64,000 nt of DNA from Plantago ovata (taxonomy: Eukaryota; Streptophyta; Magnoliopsida; Lamiales; Plantaginaceae). This document shows positions 46,361 to 57,639 of the stretch, piece after piece (position 1 is the stretch's first letter; the number at the start of each line of letters is the position of its first letter). Location: positions 58,083,253-58,147,252 of the forward strand of contig CM051458.1 in the NCBI GenBank assembly GCA_028274465.1, written 5' to 3'. The notes beneath the pieces were generated by a model, which worked only from the letters and a program-made list of their open reading frames with translations, ran no database searches and was not told the DNA's origin. A program made the position numbers and the translations under genes.

Positions 46361-47270
46361 TTCTTTATATAGAGCAAGAAGTTGTACGAAAAAGATAGTT
46401 TGCTTTTTGATCGGAGGTACAGTAGTTTCATGCTAGAAATTGCAGAGAAAGGAAATGTGAGTTAAAGAATTTTGTCATTTCTCTAACTCCTTCTTTATAT
46501 AGTGTCTCTGGTGTGTGAGAAACTCAATCGATTTGAGTTCTCAGCAAGGGTAAAACAGAGAAACACTGGAGATAGTGGAGCCTTTGCATTGAATGCGTAG
46601 TGGCCCACTAACTAAAACCGTCAGAGCACTCTCTCTCTTTGTTTTGTTAGCCGTTAGATTAATAACTCCTTTTAATCAATGGCCACGATTGAATTTCATG
46701 TCATGATTTATTGCGAGTTTATCTGTGCCAGCTTAACGTCACAAATTGATTTTACCGAGTAATAAGGGATAGATTGCTTGCTGAAATAGACAAGAATCTT
46801 TTCAGCGAGTTTGAATTAACAATCTAGCTTCTTGCTGAAAGTTCCCCCTTACTTAGATATCTCATAATTTCTAAGTTTAAAAGATATTTCTGATTTCCCG
46901 TATCAGTAAATTCTTTTTGCAATTTGAGACATCCTTTGGTAAAATCTGAGAGATGAGGTTTTGCTCTTTCTCTGAATTCCTGTTTCAGAAAATTCCTTTG
47001 ATACTTTAATACCTGTTTCAGTATCTTTTTGATTGTCTAAGTACCCGTCTCAGCAATCCTTAGATTCTTTCACTTACTGAGTTCCTGTTCTCAGCAAGTG
47101 ATCAAGTTTCCTAACAAATACCTGTTTTGAAGGAATTACTTGTTGAATGCATGTTTCAGCAATCATGTTGTGACTTATCATTTCTTAGAAGAAATCAGTG
47201 ACTTGGTCTTTTGGACAAGAATACTTTGGCTTGCTGAATACCTGTTTCAGCATTCTGCCAAGTGTATTAT
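46361..47270 (-). promoter_or_regulatory. Post-pol spacer of Sirevirus III: hairpin array, PPT-like tract, TATA box
   Basis: In sense order: about eight hairpin motifs (near 47251, 47163, 47128, 47100, 47055, 47022, 46990, 46905), then AAGGGGGAAC (46850-46841), then TATATAAAG (46501-46493), then a second TATATAAAG abutting the ORF3 ATG. The same order in the two sister copies argues for function. Confidence 0.6.
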
Positions 47271-50200
47271 TTATTGAGGTAGTTCAATCAATCCAAGGTT
47301 ATACCTTAACATTGCGAACCTATTATCCGGTAGGGGCTTGGTAAAGATGTCAGCAAGCTGATCTTCAGTACCTACTTTCACAACCTCAATATCACCTTTT
47401 TCCACATGATCTCTAATGAAATGATGTCTAATATCAATGTGCTTGGTCCTAGAGTGAAACTTAGGATTTTGCGTAATTGCAATAGCACTTGTATTATCAC
47501 AAAAGATTGGTGTTTTCTTTGCAGAAATACCATAATCTCTTAATTGTTGCTGAATCCATAGGATTTGAGCTGTGCAACAACCAGCTACAATGTATTCAGA
47601 TTCTGTAGATGAATTGGCGACACACGTTTGCTTCTTGCTGAACCATGATATTAATCTAGTACCAAAAAACTGACAAGTTCCAGAGGTACTTTTTCTATCA
47701 AGAGTTGATCCACCATGATCAGCATCAGAATAGCCAACCAATTCAAGTCCAGAATCTTTTGGATACCATAATCCAACATTGACTGTACCTTTAACATATT
47801 TCAGTATTTTAATTGCCTTTTTGTAGTGTGATTCTTTTGGATCCGATTGGAATCTTGCACACACACAAACAGCATACTGAATGTCAGGTCTACTTGCTGT
47901 TAAATACAACAAGGAACCAATGAGCTTCCTATACTTGTGTTCTTCAACACTTTTGTCCTCTTTAGTATAGCCCAATTTGGTACCAACACTCATAGGGATC
48001 TTTTCAGGTTTTTCATCCTCTTTGATCCTAAACTTTATGAGCATTTCTTTCGCATACTTTGCTTGATTTATGAATATTCCATCTTTGAGTTGCTTGACTT
48101 GCAACCCTAGGAAATAATTCAATTTTCCCATCATACTCATTTCAAACTTATTTGTCATGAGTTTGGCAAAATCCTCACAAAGTTGCTTGTCCTTAGATCC
48201 AAAAATTATGTCATCCACATAAATTTGGACTAAGATTAATTTACCATCATGGTTCATGGTAAAAAGAGTTTTGTCAACTTCACCTTTCTTGAAACCATTT
48301 TCCAGCAAGAACTTAGCTATGGTATCATACCATGCTCTTGGTGCTTGCTTTAGACCATATACAGCTTTCTGAAGCTTATATACCATCTTGGTTTCTGAGG
48401 GAAGTTCAAAGCCGGGGGGTTGTTCTAGGTAGACTTCTTCAGCAAGTTCACCATTTAAGAATGCACTCTTAACATCCATTTGGTAAACAATGAAGTCATT
48501 GTGAGCAGCAAAGGCCAAGAAAAGTCTAATAGCATCCAATCTTGCAACTGGAGCGTAAGACTCATCATAGTCCAATCCTTCAGTCTGACAGTAACCTTGA
48601 GCAACTAAGCGTGCTTTGTTTCTTGTTACTTCACCAGACTCGCTCAGCTTGTTTCTGAACACCCACTTTGTACCAATAGCTTTCTTATTTTCAGCAAGTG
48701 GCACAAGTTTCCAGACTTTGTTTCTTTCAAATTGATCCAATTCTTCTTGCATTGCCTTTATCCATTCAGAATGCTTCAAAGCTTCTTCTATGGTTTTAGG
48801 TTCAATTTCTGAAACAAAGCAAGAGAATAAAGATTCTACTTCCACGACAGTTGCTTCTTCAGCAAGTCCTTGAGTAGCTTTGGATCTAGTCACTTGGCGT
48901 TTATTAATATCGCCAATCATATCCGTAGAGGGATGATCTCTAATCCATTTATTAACAGGTTTCCTGTTTGTTGGATCAGGATATGTTTGCTCATCAGCAT
49001 GTGACTCTTCAGTATGTACTTGTTCAGTGCTACTGGGAATTTGTGTCTCTGCTGAGATTTGATCGTCAGCAACTGCTTGTTCAGCATTGCTGGGTTGAGA
49101 TATTTCATCAGCAGGCATTGGAGATTGCGTAATTTCAGCAACTTCCGGAGCAACCGCATCTTTTGCTGGAAATTCCTTGTCGTGAACTATATTCATCTTG
49201 TCATGACTCGGGGGAGGAGAATCATTGTCAGAATCATCATTTAGTTCATTTGACTTGAATTGCCTAGCGTCAGATTCAGTTCTTTGCTCATGTATGATTA
49301 GCTTTTTCATACATTCTGATATTTCTTCTTCAGCAGGCACACCTTGCGTCTTTTCGTAGAATACAACATGCACAGATTCTTCAATCTTTTGTGCCTTTTT
49401 GTTGTAAACTCTGTAAGCTTTACTATGCAAAGAGTAGCCAAGAAATATCGCTTCGTCTGCCTTTGGTTGAAATGTTCTTAGGTACTCTCTACCATTGTTA
49501 AGAACGAAACACTTGCAACCAAATACTCTTAGATGAGTGATGTTAGGAGGTCTTCCAACAAACAATTCATAAGGAGTTTTGTTGTATTCCTTAGTAATCA
49601 AACATCTATTCTGAGTATAGCAAGCGGTATTAATCGCTTCAACCCAGTAAGCCTCACTTATTTCAGTGTCAGCAAGCATTGTTCTTGCGGCTTCCTTCAG
49701 GGTACGATTCTTCCGTTCAGCAACACCATTTTGCTGTGGTGTCCTTACTGAGGATAACTGATGTTGAATACCTTTGGAGGTACAATATTCAGTTATGTAC
49801 TGGTTTACAAACTCAGTATCATGGTCTGTCCTTATGACTCTTACCTTGTCATTTTTCATGACTTCAAGCTTATTCAGCAAGTTAGGTATTTCAGTCTTGG
49901 TTTCAGATTTGTGCTTGATGAATACTACCCAAGTGAATCTTGAATAGTCATCTACCACGACTAGACCATACTTCTTACCAGCATAGCTTGTTGAAGAAGA
50001 TTCAAACAAGTCCATGTGCAAGAGTTGTAAAGGTTTTGTAGTTGACGGTACTGCCTTGTTCTTGAAAGAGGATTTGGTTTGCTTTCCTTGCTGACATGCA
50101 TTGCAAACACCATCCTTCTTAAAAGTAACCCTAGGTGATCCAACTACAAGTGCCTTTTTAGACAGCTTATTCAGCGTCTTGAAGTTTAGATGACTTGTTC

Positions 50201-50666
50201 GTTTATGCCATAACCATGCATTTTCAGCAAGGCAATCATGATCTGAGACCAGGCATTTTTCAACGTTTGCTGAAGACCAATCAACGGTGTACAATCCTCC
50301 TGATCTTCTTGCAATCATTATAACCTTTTTAGTCTCAAAATCTACAAGTTTACATTCATCACTTTTAATTTCGATGAAGTATCCTTTGTCAGCAAATTGA
50401 CTCATGCTGAAAAGGTTAAACTTAAGATTTTTGACATAAAGAACTCCAGAAATGGTTATACATCCCAACTTCACATCACCATAGCCTTTTGTAGATCCGG
50501 AGCCTCCACCAGCAAACCTTATTGTTGGACCTTTAGACCACCGTCTATAGTTTATAAGGTTATTCTTGTTGCCCGTCATGTGCTTTCCACAGCCACTATC
50601 AAAGTGCCAGATTGCATCGTTTGTCTCCGTGGCTGCAGTCTGCACAATCAAGAGCAAACAAGTTAA
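47271..50666 (-). CDS. pol: Pol polyprotein of Sirevirus III (protease-integrase-RT-RNase H), intact frame
   Basis: 1128 codons are open from 50657, with no ATG at the start of the frame, so pol is expressed as an extension of gag. Residues 20-22 are the protease DSG ([11 protein letters not shown]). GAG-pre-integrase zinc region about 145-200 ([10 protein letters not shown] ... CNACQQGK). Integrase core: D in [10 protein letters not shown]278 in RTDHDTEF (normally DHG), E in [13 protein letters not shown] about 640-880 with [11 protein letters not shown] and YVDD at 813-816. RNase H about 970-1128 ([31 protein letters not shown]), ending GLIELPQ. Together these process the polyprotein, copy RNA to DNA and insert it. 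Sequence is strongly SIRE/Maximus-like. Confidence 0.95.
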   Translation of the reverse strand, partial: LTCLLLIVQTAATETNDAIWHFDSGCGKHMTGNKNNLINYRRWSKGPTIRFAGGGSGSTKGYGDVKLGCITISGVLYVKNLKFNLFSMSQFADKGYFIEIKSDECKLVDFETKKVIMIARRSGGLYTVDWSSANVEKCLVSDHDCLAENAWLWHKRTSHLNFKTLNKLSKKALVVGSPRVTFKKDGVCNACQQGKQTKSSFKNKAVPSTTKPLQLLHMDLFESSSTSYAGKKYGLVVVDDYSRFTWVVFIKHKSETKTEIPNLLNKLEVMKNDKVRVIRTDHDTEFVNQYITEYCTSKGIQHQLSSVRTPQQNGVAERKNRTLKEAARTMLADTEISEAYWVEAINTACYTQNRCLITKEYNKTPYELFVGRPPNITHLRVFGCKCFVLNNGREYLRTFQPKADEAIFLGYSLHSKAYRVYNKKAQKIEESVHVVFYEKTQGVPAEEEISECMKKLIIHEQRTESDARQFKSNELNDDSDNDSPPPSHDKMNIVHDKEFPAKDAVAPEVAEITQSPMPADEISQPSNAEQAVADDQISAETQIPSSTEQVHTEESHADEQTYPDPTNRKPVNKWIRDHPSTDMIGDINKRQVTRSKATQGLAEEATVVEVESLFSCFVSEIEPKTIEEALKHSEWIKAMQEELDQFERNKVWKLVPLAENKKAIGTKWVFRNKLSESGEVTRNKARLVAQGYCQTEGLDYDESYAPVARLDAIRLFLAFAAHNDFIVYQMDVKSAFLNGELAEEVYLEQPPGFELPSETKMVYKLQKAVYGLKQAPRAWYDTIAKFLLENGFKKGEVDKTLFTMNHDGKLILVQIYVDDIIFGSKDKQLCEDFAKLMTNKFEMSMMGKLNYFLGLQVKQLKDGIFINQAKYAKEMLIKFRIKEDEKPEKIPMSVGTKLGYTKEDKSVEEHKYRKLIGSLLYLTASRPDIQYAVCVCARFQSDPKESHYKKAIKILKYVKGTVNVGLWYPKDSGLELVGYSDADHGGSTLDRKSTSGTCQFFGTRLISWFSKKQTCVANSSTESEYIVAGCCTAQILWIQQQLRDYGISAKKTPIFCDNTSAIAITQNPKFHSRTKHIDIRHHFIRDHVEKGDIEVVKVGTEDQLADIFTKPLPDNRFAMLRYNLGLIELPQ

Positions 50667-52897
50667 TTATCCATTGATGGATGTCCATTAACATGTTCAA
50701 GAATGCGTCCAGTGGAAACCCAAGTCTGAAGTTTTTCAACTTTGACTTGTTTTCTACTTGCTGAGGAACTAGGAGGTTTTCTTCATCTCTTTGAAGTATC
50801 TTTGCTGACTTTGCTTATACTCATGAAAGAGTTGACTTTGCTTGGTTTTGAAACCGAGTCCACTCTTTGGAGAATGCTGAGCTTTAGCATCAGCAACCTT
50901 ACTTGATTCAGGTTTGTCAGCAAAGGACTTCTGATTACTTTTGGTAATCTTGCCTTTAGACTTAACAACTTGCTTTTCAGCAACTTGTTTGGCGGAATGC
51001 TTCACGGCATTCTTTTTCTTTCCAGTTTGCTTCACAGCAACCTGTTTTCCTTTTAAAGTCTTGTTACTTTGAGCAGCAACAGCGGGCTTTATGGTCATAG
51101 GTACTTGATTGCATGTTTCAGCAACTTTAGTTTGACCAAACTGATAGATCACTGGTGGACTACTATCAGTAGCACGTACAAAGGAGATAGGTGATTTATC
51201 TTTTCTCAAGATTTCTACGTTATCACCTTCACACGTTGCTCCTAAACCTTCTTTCTGAGATGGATCTCTCAAATAAGAGTTTAGTTCAGTCAGCGTATTA
51301 CTCGCTTCCACATAAGATTTGAAATTGATTTTCATCTTTTTCATTTCTTGGATTTCAGCAAGTAACTTTAGAATTGAGGACTGATACTCTTCTAATTCTA
51401 ACGCCATTTGAGAATTTTTCTCTGCAGCCTCAGCAATCAACTTCTTAAGACGCCTTATTTCAGCATCCTTTTCTTCTGTCTCTTCCTTCAGCAAAACGTA
51501 CTTTTCAGTAGTTTGCTTGGTCAGAGTTTCAGCAAGTTGAAGTTTTTCTTGCTGTTTGCTGAGAGTTTTCTCAAATCTTTCGATTTCTCCTTGAATCTTG
51601 TCAAGGTCAATCTCGTCTTCACTTTCTGAATCAGAGTCAGAGGTAGAATCATTTACCTGACCGGCCATGAGGCAGAATTCGTAGTTCGACACGTCTGGAT
51701 AAGCTTCCATAGCTATTCCACATACTTCTTTGCCAATCTCCACGTCTAGAGTGGCTTCCTCATCGTCGGTGTCTGAACTTTCATCCTCACTGTCCTCGGA
51801 GCTTGTCTCAATGCATAATGCATCGATTTTTGCTTGAAGCTTCTTCTTTTCTTCAGCAATGAAAGCTCTTTTGAACTTCTTCTTCTTTTCAGCAGATTTG
51901 CTTTGAAGTGTCCAGGCTTTTTGCAGTAAAAACATAGATCATTTCCAACTGCTGGCTCTTCTGATGATGTAGCTTGCTGAGCTTGCTTGTTCAGCGAGCT
52001 AGTGTCATTCTTGTACTTATGGTAGTTATTACCAAGATGCTTTTTCAGCTTCTCTTTTGCTTTTCGCCTTTCAAGTTCCTTACTGATGAATTTCTTCATG
52101 TTTTTAACAACTAAAGCATTTTCATCAGCAGGCTCTTTATCATTCTTCTTTTCAGAAGATGACGGCTTTGCAGCAAGAGCAATGTTTTGCGATTTTTCAG
52201 CAAACACATTTTCTCTTTGCTTTGTCTCATAGTTGACAGTAGCAAGATGAGAGAACAACTCAGTTGGTGTAATGTCAGGCATTCCTTGATTGTAATAGAA
52301 ATTCTGAGTATGGATCCATTCTTGATTCAAACTCCTGATGATAGTTTTCACTTTCTCAGAATCTGAATAAAAATTTCCAACACCCAGCGCTGCCATTTCA
52401 CTAACAAGAGTTGTGAATCTGAAGTCCAAGTCTTCCAGTGACTCGTTAGCACCTTGCTTAAAGTTTTGAAACTTCAGCTTAAGTACTTCAAGTTTGTTTT
52501 CCTTGGTCTTGTCAGATCCAGCACAAAGATCTTGAACCATTTTCCAAGCCTCCTTAGCAGTCTTAGCACCCCACAGTTTGCACTGTATGGTATCCGGAGT
52601 TGATCTGATGATGATATTTCTTGCTTGGCCATCAAGACGGAATCTCTTAGCTTCGTCAGAAGTCCATTCCTCTCTTGGTTTTGGCACAACAGTATCTGAA
52701 GGTTCGCCTTGGATGGTTTCCTTTCCAGCTTCAGTGGTTCTATGAGGGAAACTCCTTACAACCTTGGTGATTTTGATAGGTCCATCATTAATGACGGTGA
52801 CCATCTCATCACTAATGGCCTCAAGATGTAACATCATGTTGTTTCGCCATTTCTCGTAATTTTCCAGCTTCAGCAAGGGAGCATCTCCTAAAGACAT
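50663..52897 (-). pseudogene. gag: Sirevirus III gag with two internal deletions
   Basis: ATG 52897 (MSLGDAPLLKLENYEKWRNNMM) opens 383 codons with a normal capsid region (KLKFQNFKQGANESLEDLDFRF, EKVKTIIRSLNQEW) and the basic KELERRKAKEKLKK. At the zinc knuckle (CFYCKKPGHFKA) about 22 bp present in sister copies are missing, removing the last Cys and shifting the frame (about 51905). The acidic coiled-coil part continues in the other frame (51935-50769) to KEMKK, where a second gap of about 165 bp relative to Sirevirus II removes part of the Lys-rich tail. The shared end VNGHP...DN with stop TAA is at 50665-50663. Confidence 0.88.
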
Positions 52898-52996
52898 CCT
52901 GTCAGCAAAGTACTACCAAACTTGATCAAATGAAAGTGATTTAAGGAAAGCACTTAAGGGGATCTAGGTTCAGTGCAGAAGGCTAAAGAACCTCCT

Positions 52997-53008
52997 GCTC
53001 TGATACCA
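52997..53008 (-). other. Primer binding site of Sirevirus III, initiator tRNA-Met type
   Basis: TGGTATCAGAGC on the minus strand, two bases inside the 5' LTR. Confidence 0.93.
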
Positions 53009-53010
53009 CT

Positions 53011-54687
53011 TGTTGGTCCCTTTAAACAACAAGAAAAGACTAGAGGGGGGGGGGGGTGAATAGTCTTTTCAAACTTTTGTCGTTTAAAACTTTCTCAGCA
53101 AGTACTTATTACTTTTCAGTAATGAGGTTGCTGATACTTAACTTTCTCAGCAAGCGTAAGTTACTTTACAGTAGCTTGGTTTGCTGATACTTAAAATCAA
53201 AGAGCGGAAGTCTTTGAAACAATAAGTGCTTTTTCAGCAAGTAAAGTGTTTCAGCAAGTGATGTGAGTGACTGTGTACAAAACAGAAATAATTTGCTGAA
53301 AGCTAAATGCAGTAAGTAAATCACACAAACGCTTTTAGAGTGGTATCTGAGAGTGGCGTAATCTCCCAACTAATCCACTTTGTCCTTTCTAGGACTGAAT
53401 CCACTAAGATATGATTGAGGTTCCTTACAATCTCCTATCTAAAGCGATTCAACAGAAACCAAAGCACACTTGCTTTGTTTCCAACCTAAACTAGAGAACT
53501 CAACCTTGTTCTCCACCAAACTTGGTACTTTTAATCAGCAAAACTGTGCTCGATTAAGTTCCCCCTGAATATCACGCCTGAAAGGGTGTATTTTCAGTTC
53601 GAGAGTTTTGGGGTGAGATAACTTAATTATAACTTATTCAGTTACAACAAGTAATCTAAGAAACACAACTTGGAATACTTTGCAGTAAACAAGTTTGATT
53701 GTTTCTGGTGTCAAGACTTGTTCTTGTTCGAAAGAAAGAACACTTAACTAATTTCTTAGCCGAGTTTGTTCTACTTCTTCACAAGTAGCTTTTTCAAGCT
53801 TTAAGTCTTGGAACGGATCAATGGCAGTAAGAGAGTTTGAAGGTTGTGAGTTTTAAGCACAAGTGAGAGTTTGATCACGTTGTTGACACACTTCAACTCT
53901 TTGCCTGATGACCTCTATTTATAGTGCAAGTAAGGAGCCGTTTGAATTTCAAATCCTAAGGCTTTTGTTCCTTAACATGTCACTATCTTGCTTTTGTACT
54001 TTCAGCAGCAACCTTTGTTTGTCTTCTAGTCTTCATGTCCTTTGTGTAAGCTTTGCATTAAATGCACCTTTGAATAGAATTCAAACAGTAACATTGGAGC
54101 GCAAAATCACGTACATTCAGCAAGAGGTCACATATGTTCATCAGCAAGTGTTCATTCTCAGTTTCAGCGAGCACAACCTACTCTGTCTTTCAGATTTTCA
54201 CTTATGCAATGCTGTTGCTGAAAATTTCACTTTCTGAGCAACACGTGCCTTACCAGTCTTCAGCAATCTTCAAGTCTTCAAGTCTTCAAATCTTCAGATC
54301 TTCAAAAGTCTTCAAGATTCTGACCGGTTTCTTATTTGCTTCAATAATTTGTTTGTAATAAACAAAATACATCTTCAGCAAATGCTTCAATAGGTCATTT
54401 TCTTTTCAGAAAATCAAAGCTAAGCATCAATAAGATATTTTCTTTTCAGAAAATAAAATACATCATACGCTAAAGTGTCAATAGATTAATTTCTTTTCAG
54501 AAATTAAGGTACGTCATCCACCAAGATAAAAACTTATCTAACACCTATCTAAGTCATCAGCAAACGTTCCTCTTTTACAATGTCCTTTAAAAATTCTAAA
54601 ATCCTATGGACCTTAAGAGTACTAGTTACTGGATTGTTCTTAATTTAGCATGGTTAATTGCTCATCAAAATTACAAGTTTCCTAACA
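53011..54687 (-). repeat. 5' LTR of Sirevirus III (1677 bp)
   Basis: Near-identical to 40889-42565. Differences seen: one base in ATCAAAGAGCGG, one in CTGGATTGTTC, a G-run of 12 instead of 11, and one T fewer in GAAGGTTGTGAG. Sense TATAAATA at 53923-53916. Confidence 0.95.
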
Positions 54688-54692
54688 GAACC

Positions 54693-55091
54693 TCATATCT
54701 TATCTTAGTGGATTCAGTCCTAGAAAGGACAAAGTGGATTAGTTCACAGATTACGCCACTCTCAGATACCACTATAAAAGTGTTTGTGTGATTTACTTTC
54801 CTGCACTTAGTTTTCATCAAGTTACTATTATTGTACACTGTCACTCTGCTCACTTGCTGAAACTAGTTCTCTGATAAAAGCACTTATTGTAAAAGACTTC
54901 CGCACTCTGTTTTTAATTATCAGCAAACTCATTAATGAAAAGTAAAAAGCACTTGCTGAGAAAGTTAAGTACCAGCAAACTCATTACTGAAAAGTAATAA
55001 GTACTTGCTGAGAAAGTTTTAAACAACGAAAAGTTTGAAAAGACTATTCACCCCCCCTCTAGTCTTTTTTTGTTGTTTAAAGGGACCAACA
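54693..55091 (+). repeat. Sirevirus II 5' LTR, right portion
   Basis: It continues the LTR after the second GAACC (54688-54692). The LTR at 22500-22962 confirms the join (GGAACCTCAT context). It contains two tandem hairpin units (54920-54959, 54972-55011) and the terminal ACCCCCCCTCTAG ... GGGACCAACA. Confidence 0.88.
54920..55011 (+). ncRNA. LTR-end tandem hairpins with GNRA-type loops
   Basis: Unit 2: CCAGCAA (54972-54978), inner stem ATTACT-GAAA-AGTAAT (54983-54998), closing TTGCTGA (55005-55011). Unit 1 (54920-54959) has TCAGCAA/TTGCTGA arms and a slightly decayed inner stem. Units are about 52 bp apart. The homologous inner stem in Sirevirus I is TTTACT-GTAA-AGTAAA. The structure is a prediction from complementarity. 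Confidence 0.55.
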
Positions 55092-55093
55092 AG

Positions 55094-55105
55094 TGGTATC
55101 AGAGC
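55094..55105 (+). other. Primer binding site of Sirevirus II, initiator tRNA-Met type
   Basis: TGGTATCAGAGC two bases after the LTR end at 55091. Confidence 0.92.
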
Positions 55106-55203
55106 TGGAGGTTCTTTAACCTTCAGCACTGAACTTAGATCCCCTTAGGTGCTTTCCGTAAATCACTTTCACTTGATCAGTTTGGTAGTTATTTGCTGAC
55201 AGG

Positions 55204-57633
55204 ATGTGTTTAGGAGACGCTCCTTTTGCTGAAGCTGGAAAACTATGAGAAATGATGAAACAACATGATGCTACATCTTGAGGCCATTAGTGATGAGATG
55301 GTTACTGTCATAAACGATGGACCAATCAAGATCACTAAACTTGAAAGAAGTTTTCCTCACAAAACCACAGATCCTGTTGGAAAGGAAACTATCTTAGGAG
55401 AACCGGTCGACACCGCCGTTCCAAAATTAAAAACCAAGAGAGGAATGGACTTCAGATGAAGCCAAAATATTCCGTCTTGATGGCCAAGCAAGAAACATCA
55501 TTATTCGACCTACTCCAGATACTATACAGTGCAAACTGTGGGGTGTTAAAACTGCTAAGGAAGCTTAGAAAATGGTTCAAGATCTTTGTGTTGGATCTGA
55601 CAAAACCAAGGAAAACAAACTCGAAGTACTAAAGTTGAAGTTTCAAAACTTCAAACAAGGTGCCAATGAGTCACTAGAAGACTTGGATTTCAGATTCACA
55701 ACTCTAGTGAGTGAAATGGTTGTCTTAGGTGTTGGAAACTTCTATTCAGATTCTAAGAAGGTGAAAACCATTATTAGAAGTCTGAATAAAGAATGGACCA
55801 CACTCAGAATTTCTACTACAATCAAGGAATGCCAAATATCACTCCAATCGAGTTGTTCTCTCATCTTGCTACTGTCAACTATGAGACAAAGCAAAGAGGA
55901 AGTGTGTTTGCTGAAAAATTGCAAAACATTGCTCTTGATGCCAAGCCGTCATCTTCTGAAAAGAAGAATGATAAAGAGCCTGCTGATGAAAATGCTTTTG
56001 CAGTTAGAAAGATGAAGAAATTCATCAACAAGGAACTTGAAAGGCGAAAAGCAAAAGAGAAGCTGAAAAAGCATCTTGGTAACAGCTACCATAAGTACAA
56101 AAATGAAGCTAGCTCGCTGAACAAGCAAGATCAGCAAGCAAACTCCTCCGAAGAACCAGCAGTTGACAATGATCTTTGCTTTTATTGCAAAAAGCCTGGA
56201 CACTTCAAAGAAAATTGCCCCTTACTGAAAGGGAAATCTTCTGAAAAGAAGAAGAAGTTCAAGAAGGCTTTAATTGGTGAAGAAAAGAAAAAGCTTCAAG
56301 CAAAAATCGATGCTCTTTGCATTGAAACAAGCTCTGAAGACAGTGAGGTAGAAAGTTCAGACATTGAAGAAGAGGAAGCCACTCTGGATGTAGAGATAGG
56401 CAAGGAAGTCTGTGGAATTTCCATGGAAGCCTATCCAGATGTGTCAAACTACGAGTTCTGCCTCATGGCCGATCAGGTAAACTATCCTACCTCTGACTCT
56501 AATTCAGAAAGTGAAGATGACATTGACCTTGATAGAATTCAAGGAGAAATCGAGAGATTTGAGAAAAATCTGAGCAAACAGCAAGAGAAACTACAGAATG
56601 CTGAACTTCTGACTAAGCAAACTACCGAAAAATACGTCTTGCTGAGCGTTAAGTCAGAAAATAAGGATGCCGAAATATTGCATCTCAAGAAGTTAGTTGC
56701 TGATGCTACAGAGAAAAATTCTCAAATGGCAATAGAATTGAAAGAGTATCAGTCCTCAATTCTAAAGTTACTTGCTGAAATACAAGAGATGAAAAAGATG
56801 AAAGTCAATTTCAAATCTTATGCGGATGCTAGTAACACGCTAACTGAACTAAACTCTTATCTGAGAGATCCATCTCCGAAAGAAGGTTTAGGTGCCACGT
56901 ATGAAGGTGATGATGTGATACCTTTGAGTAAAGACAATCACCAATTACCTTTGTTCGTGCTACTGATACTGGTCAACCAGAACTCTATCAAATTGGTCAA
57001 TCTAAGGTTGCTGAAATAAGCAATCAAGTACCTACGACCAAGAAGCCCTCTGTTGCTACTCAAAGTAACAAGACTTCAAAAGAAAAACAGGTTGCTGAAA
57101 AGCAAACTGTTCAAAAAAAGGATGTTGCAAAGCATTCCGCCAAACAAGTTGCTGAAAAGAAATTTGTTAAGCATAAAGGCAAGATTACTAAAAGTAATCA
57201 GAAGACCTTTGCTGACAAACCTGAATCAAATAAGGTTGCTGAGACAAAAACTCAGCATACTCCGAAAAGTGGACTTGGATACAAAATCAAGCAAAGTCAA
57301 CTATTTCATGAGTATAAGCAAAGTCAGCAAAGATACTTCAAAGAGTTTAACAAATCCAAGCCCAAGAGTACTAATAATACTCAAAATGCTAGGACTAGAA
57401 GGAACCTTGCTAGAAAAGAACTTACTGAAAAGTATGTTCAGCAAAATGGTCAACCAAGCAAGACACCACATCAGAAAGTGGATTTAATCAGCAATGATAA
57501 AAAATCTTTCGGTTCTAAACCATCTAGTTCCTCAGCAAGTAGAAAACAAGTCAAGATCGAAAAGCTCAAGACTTGGGTTTCCACTGGACGTTTTCTTGAA
57601 CATGTTAATGGACATCCAATATTGGATAATTAA
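55204..57633 (+). pseudogene. gag: Sirevirus II gag (broken)
   Basis: ATG 55204 starts MCLGDAP, followed by an extra T that shifts the frame. Further lesions lie near 55440 and 55567 (TAG for Trp in KEAW), with a shift near 55800. From 55793 to 57019 one frame holds the capsid end, KELERRKAKEKLKKHLG, an intact CCHC knuckle (CFYCKKPGHFKENC) and the acidic coiled-coil tail. After another shift, the Lys-rich tail continues to KTWVSTGRFLEHVNGHP and a stop at 57631-57633. Sister copies share the layout. Confidence 0.82.
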
Positions 57634-57639
57634 CTTGTT

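Larger units (their letters stand above)
40889..54687 (-). mobile_element. Sirevirus III (SIRE-like Ty1/copia), complete and very young
   Basis: A 13.8-kb minus-strand element with a perfect 5-bp target duplication GAACC (40884-40888, 54688-54692), inserted in the 5' LTR of Sirevirus II. Both LTRs are 1677 bp and differ by about two substitutions and two one-base indels. Sense order: 5' LTR, PBS, gag (frame-broken), pol (1128 codons open), hairpin spacer, ORF3 (1176 codons open), PPT, 3' LTR. Intact pol and ORF3 with near-identical LTRs indicate recent transposition, though the gag lesions suggest help in trans. Confidence 0.95.

Noticed and set aside
50663..50670. -1 ribosomal frameshift site joining gag and pol
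   Set aside because: The overlap between the two stops is four bases and lacks a slippery heptamer. A 3' splice-like site downstream is a better candidate.
39776..55091. A simple tandem Sirevirus array sharing a recombined LTR
   Set aside because: The shared-LTR model needs a PPT before 39776 and the ORF3 of copy I upstream; both are missing. Nested insertion explains the junction without extra events, though deletion cannot be excluded.
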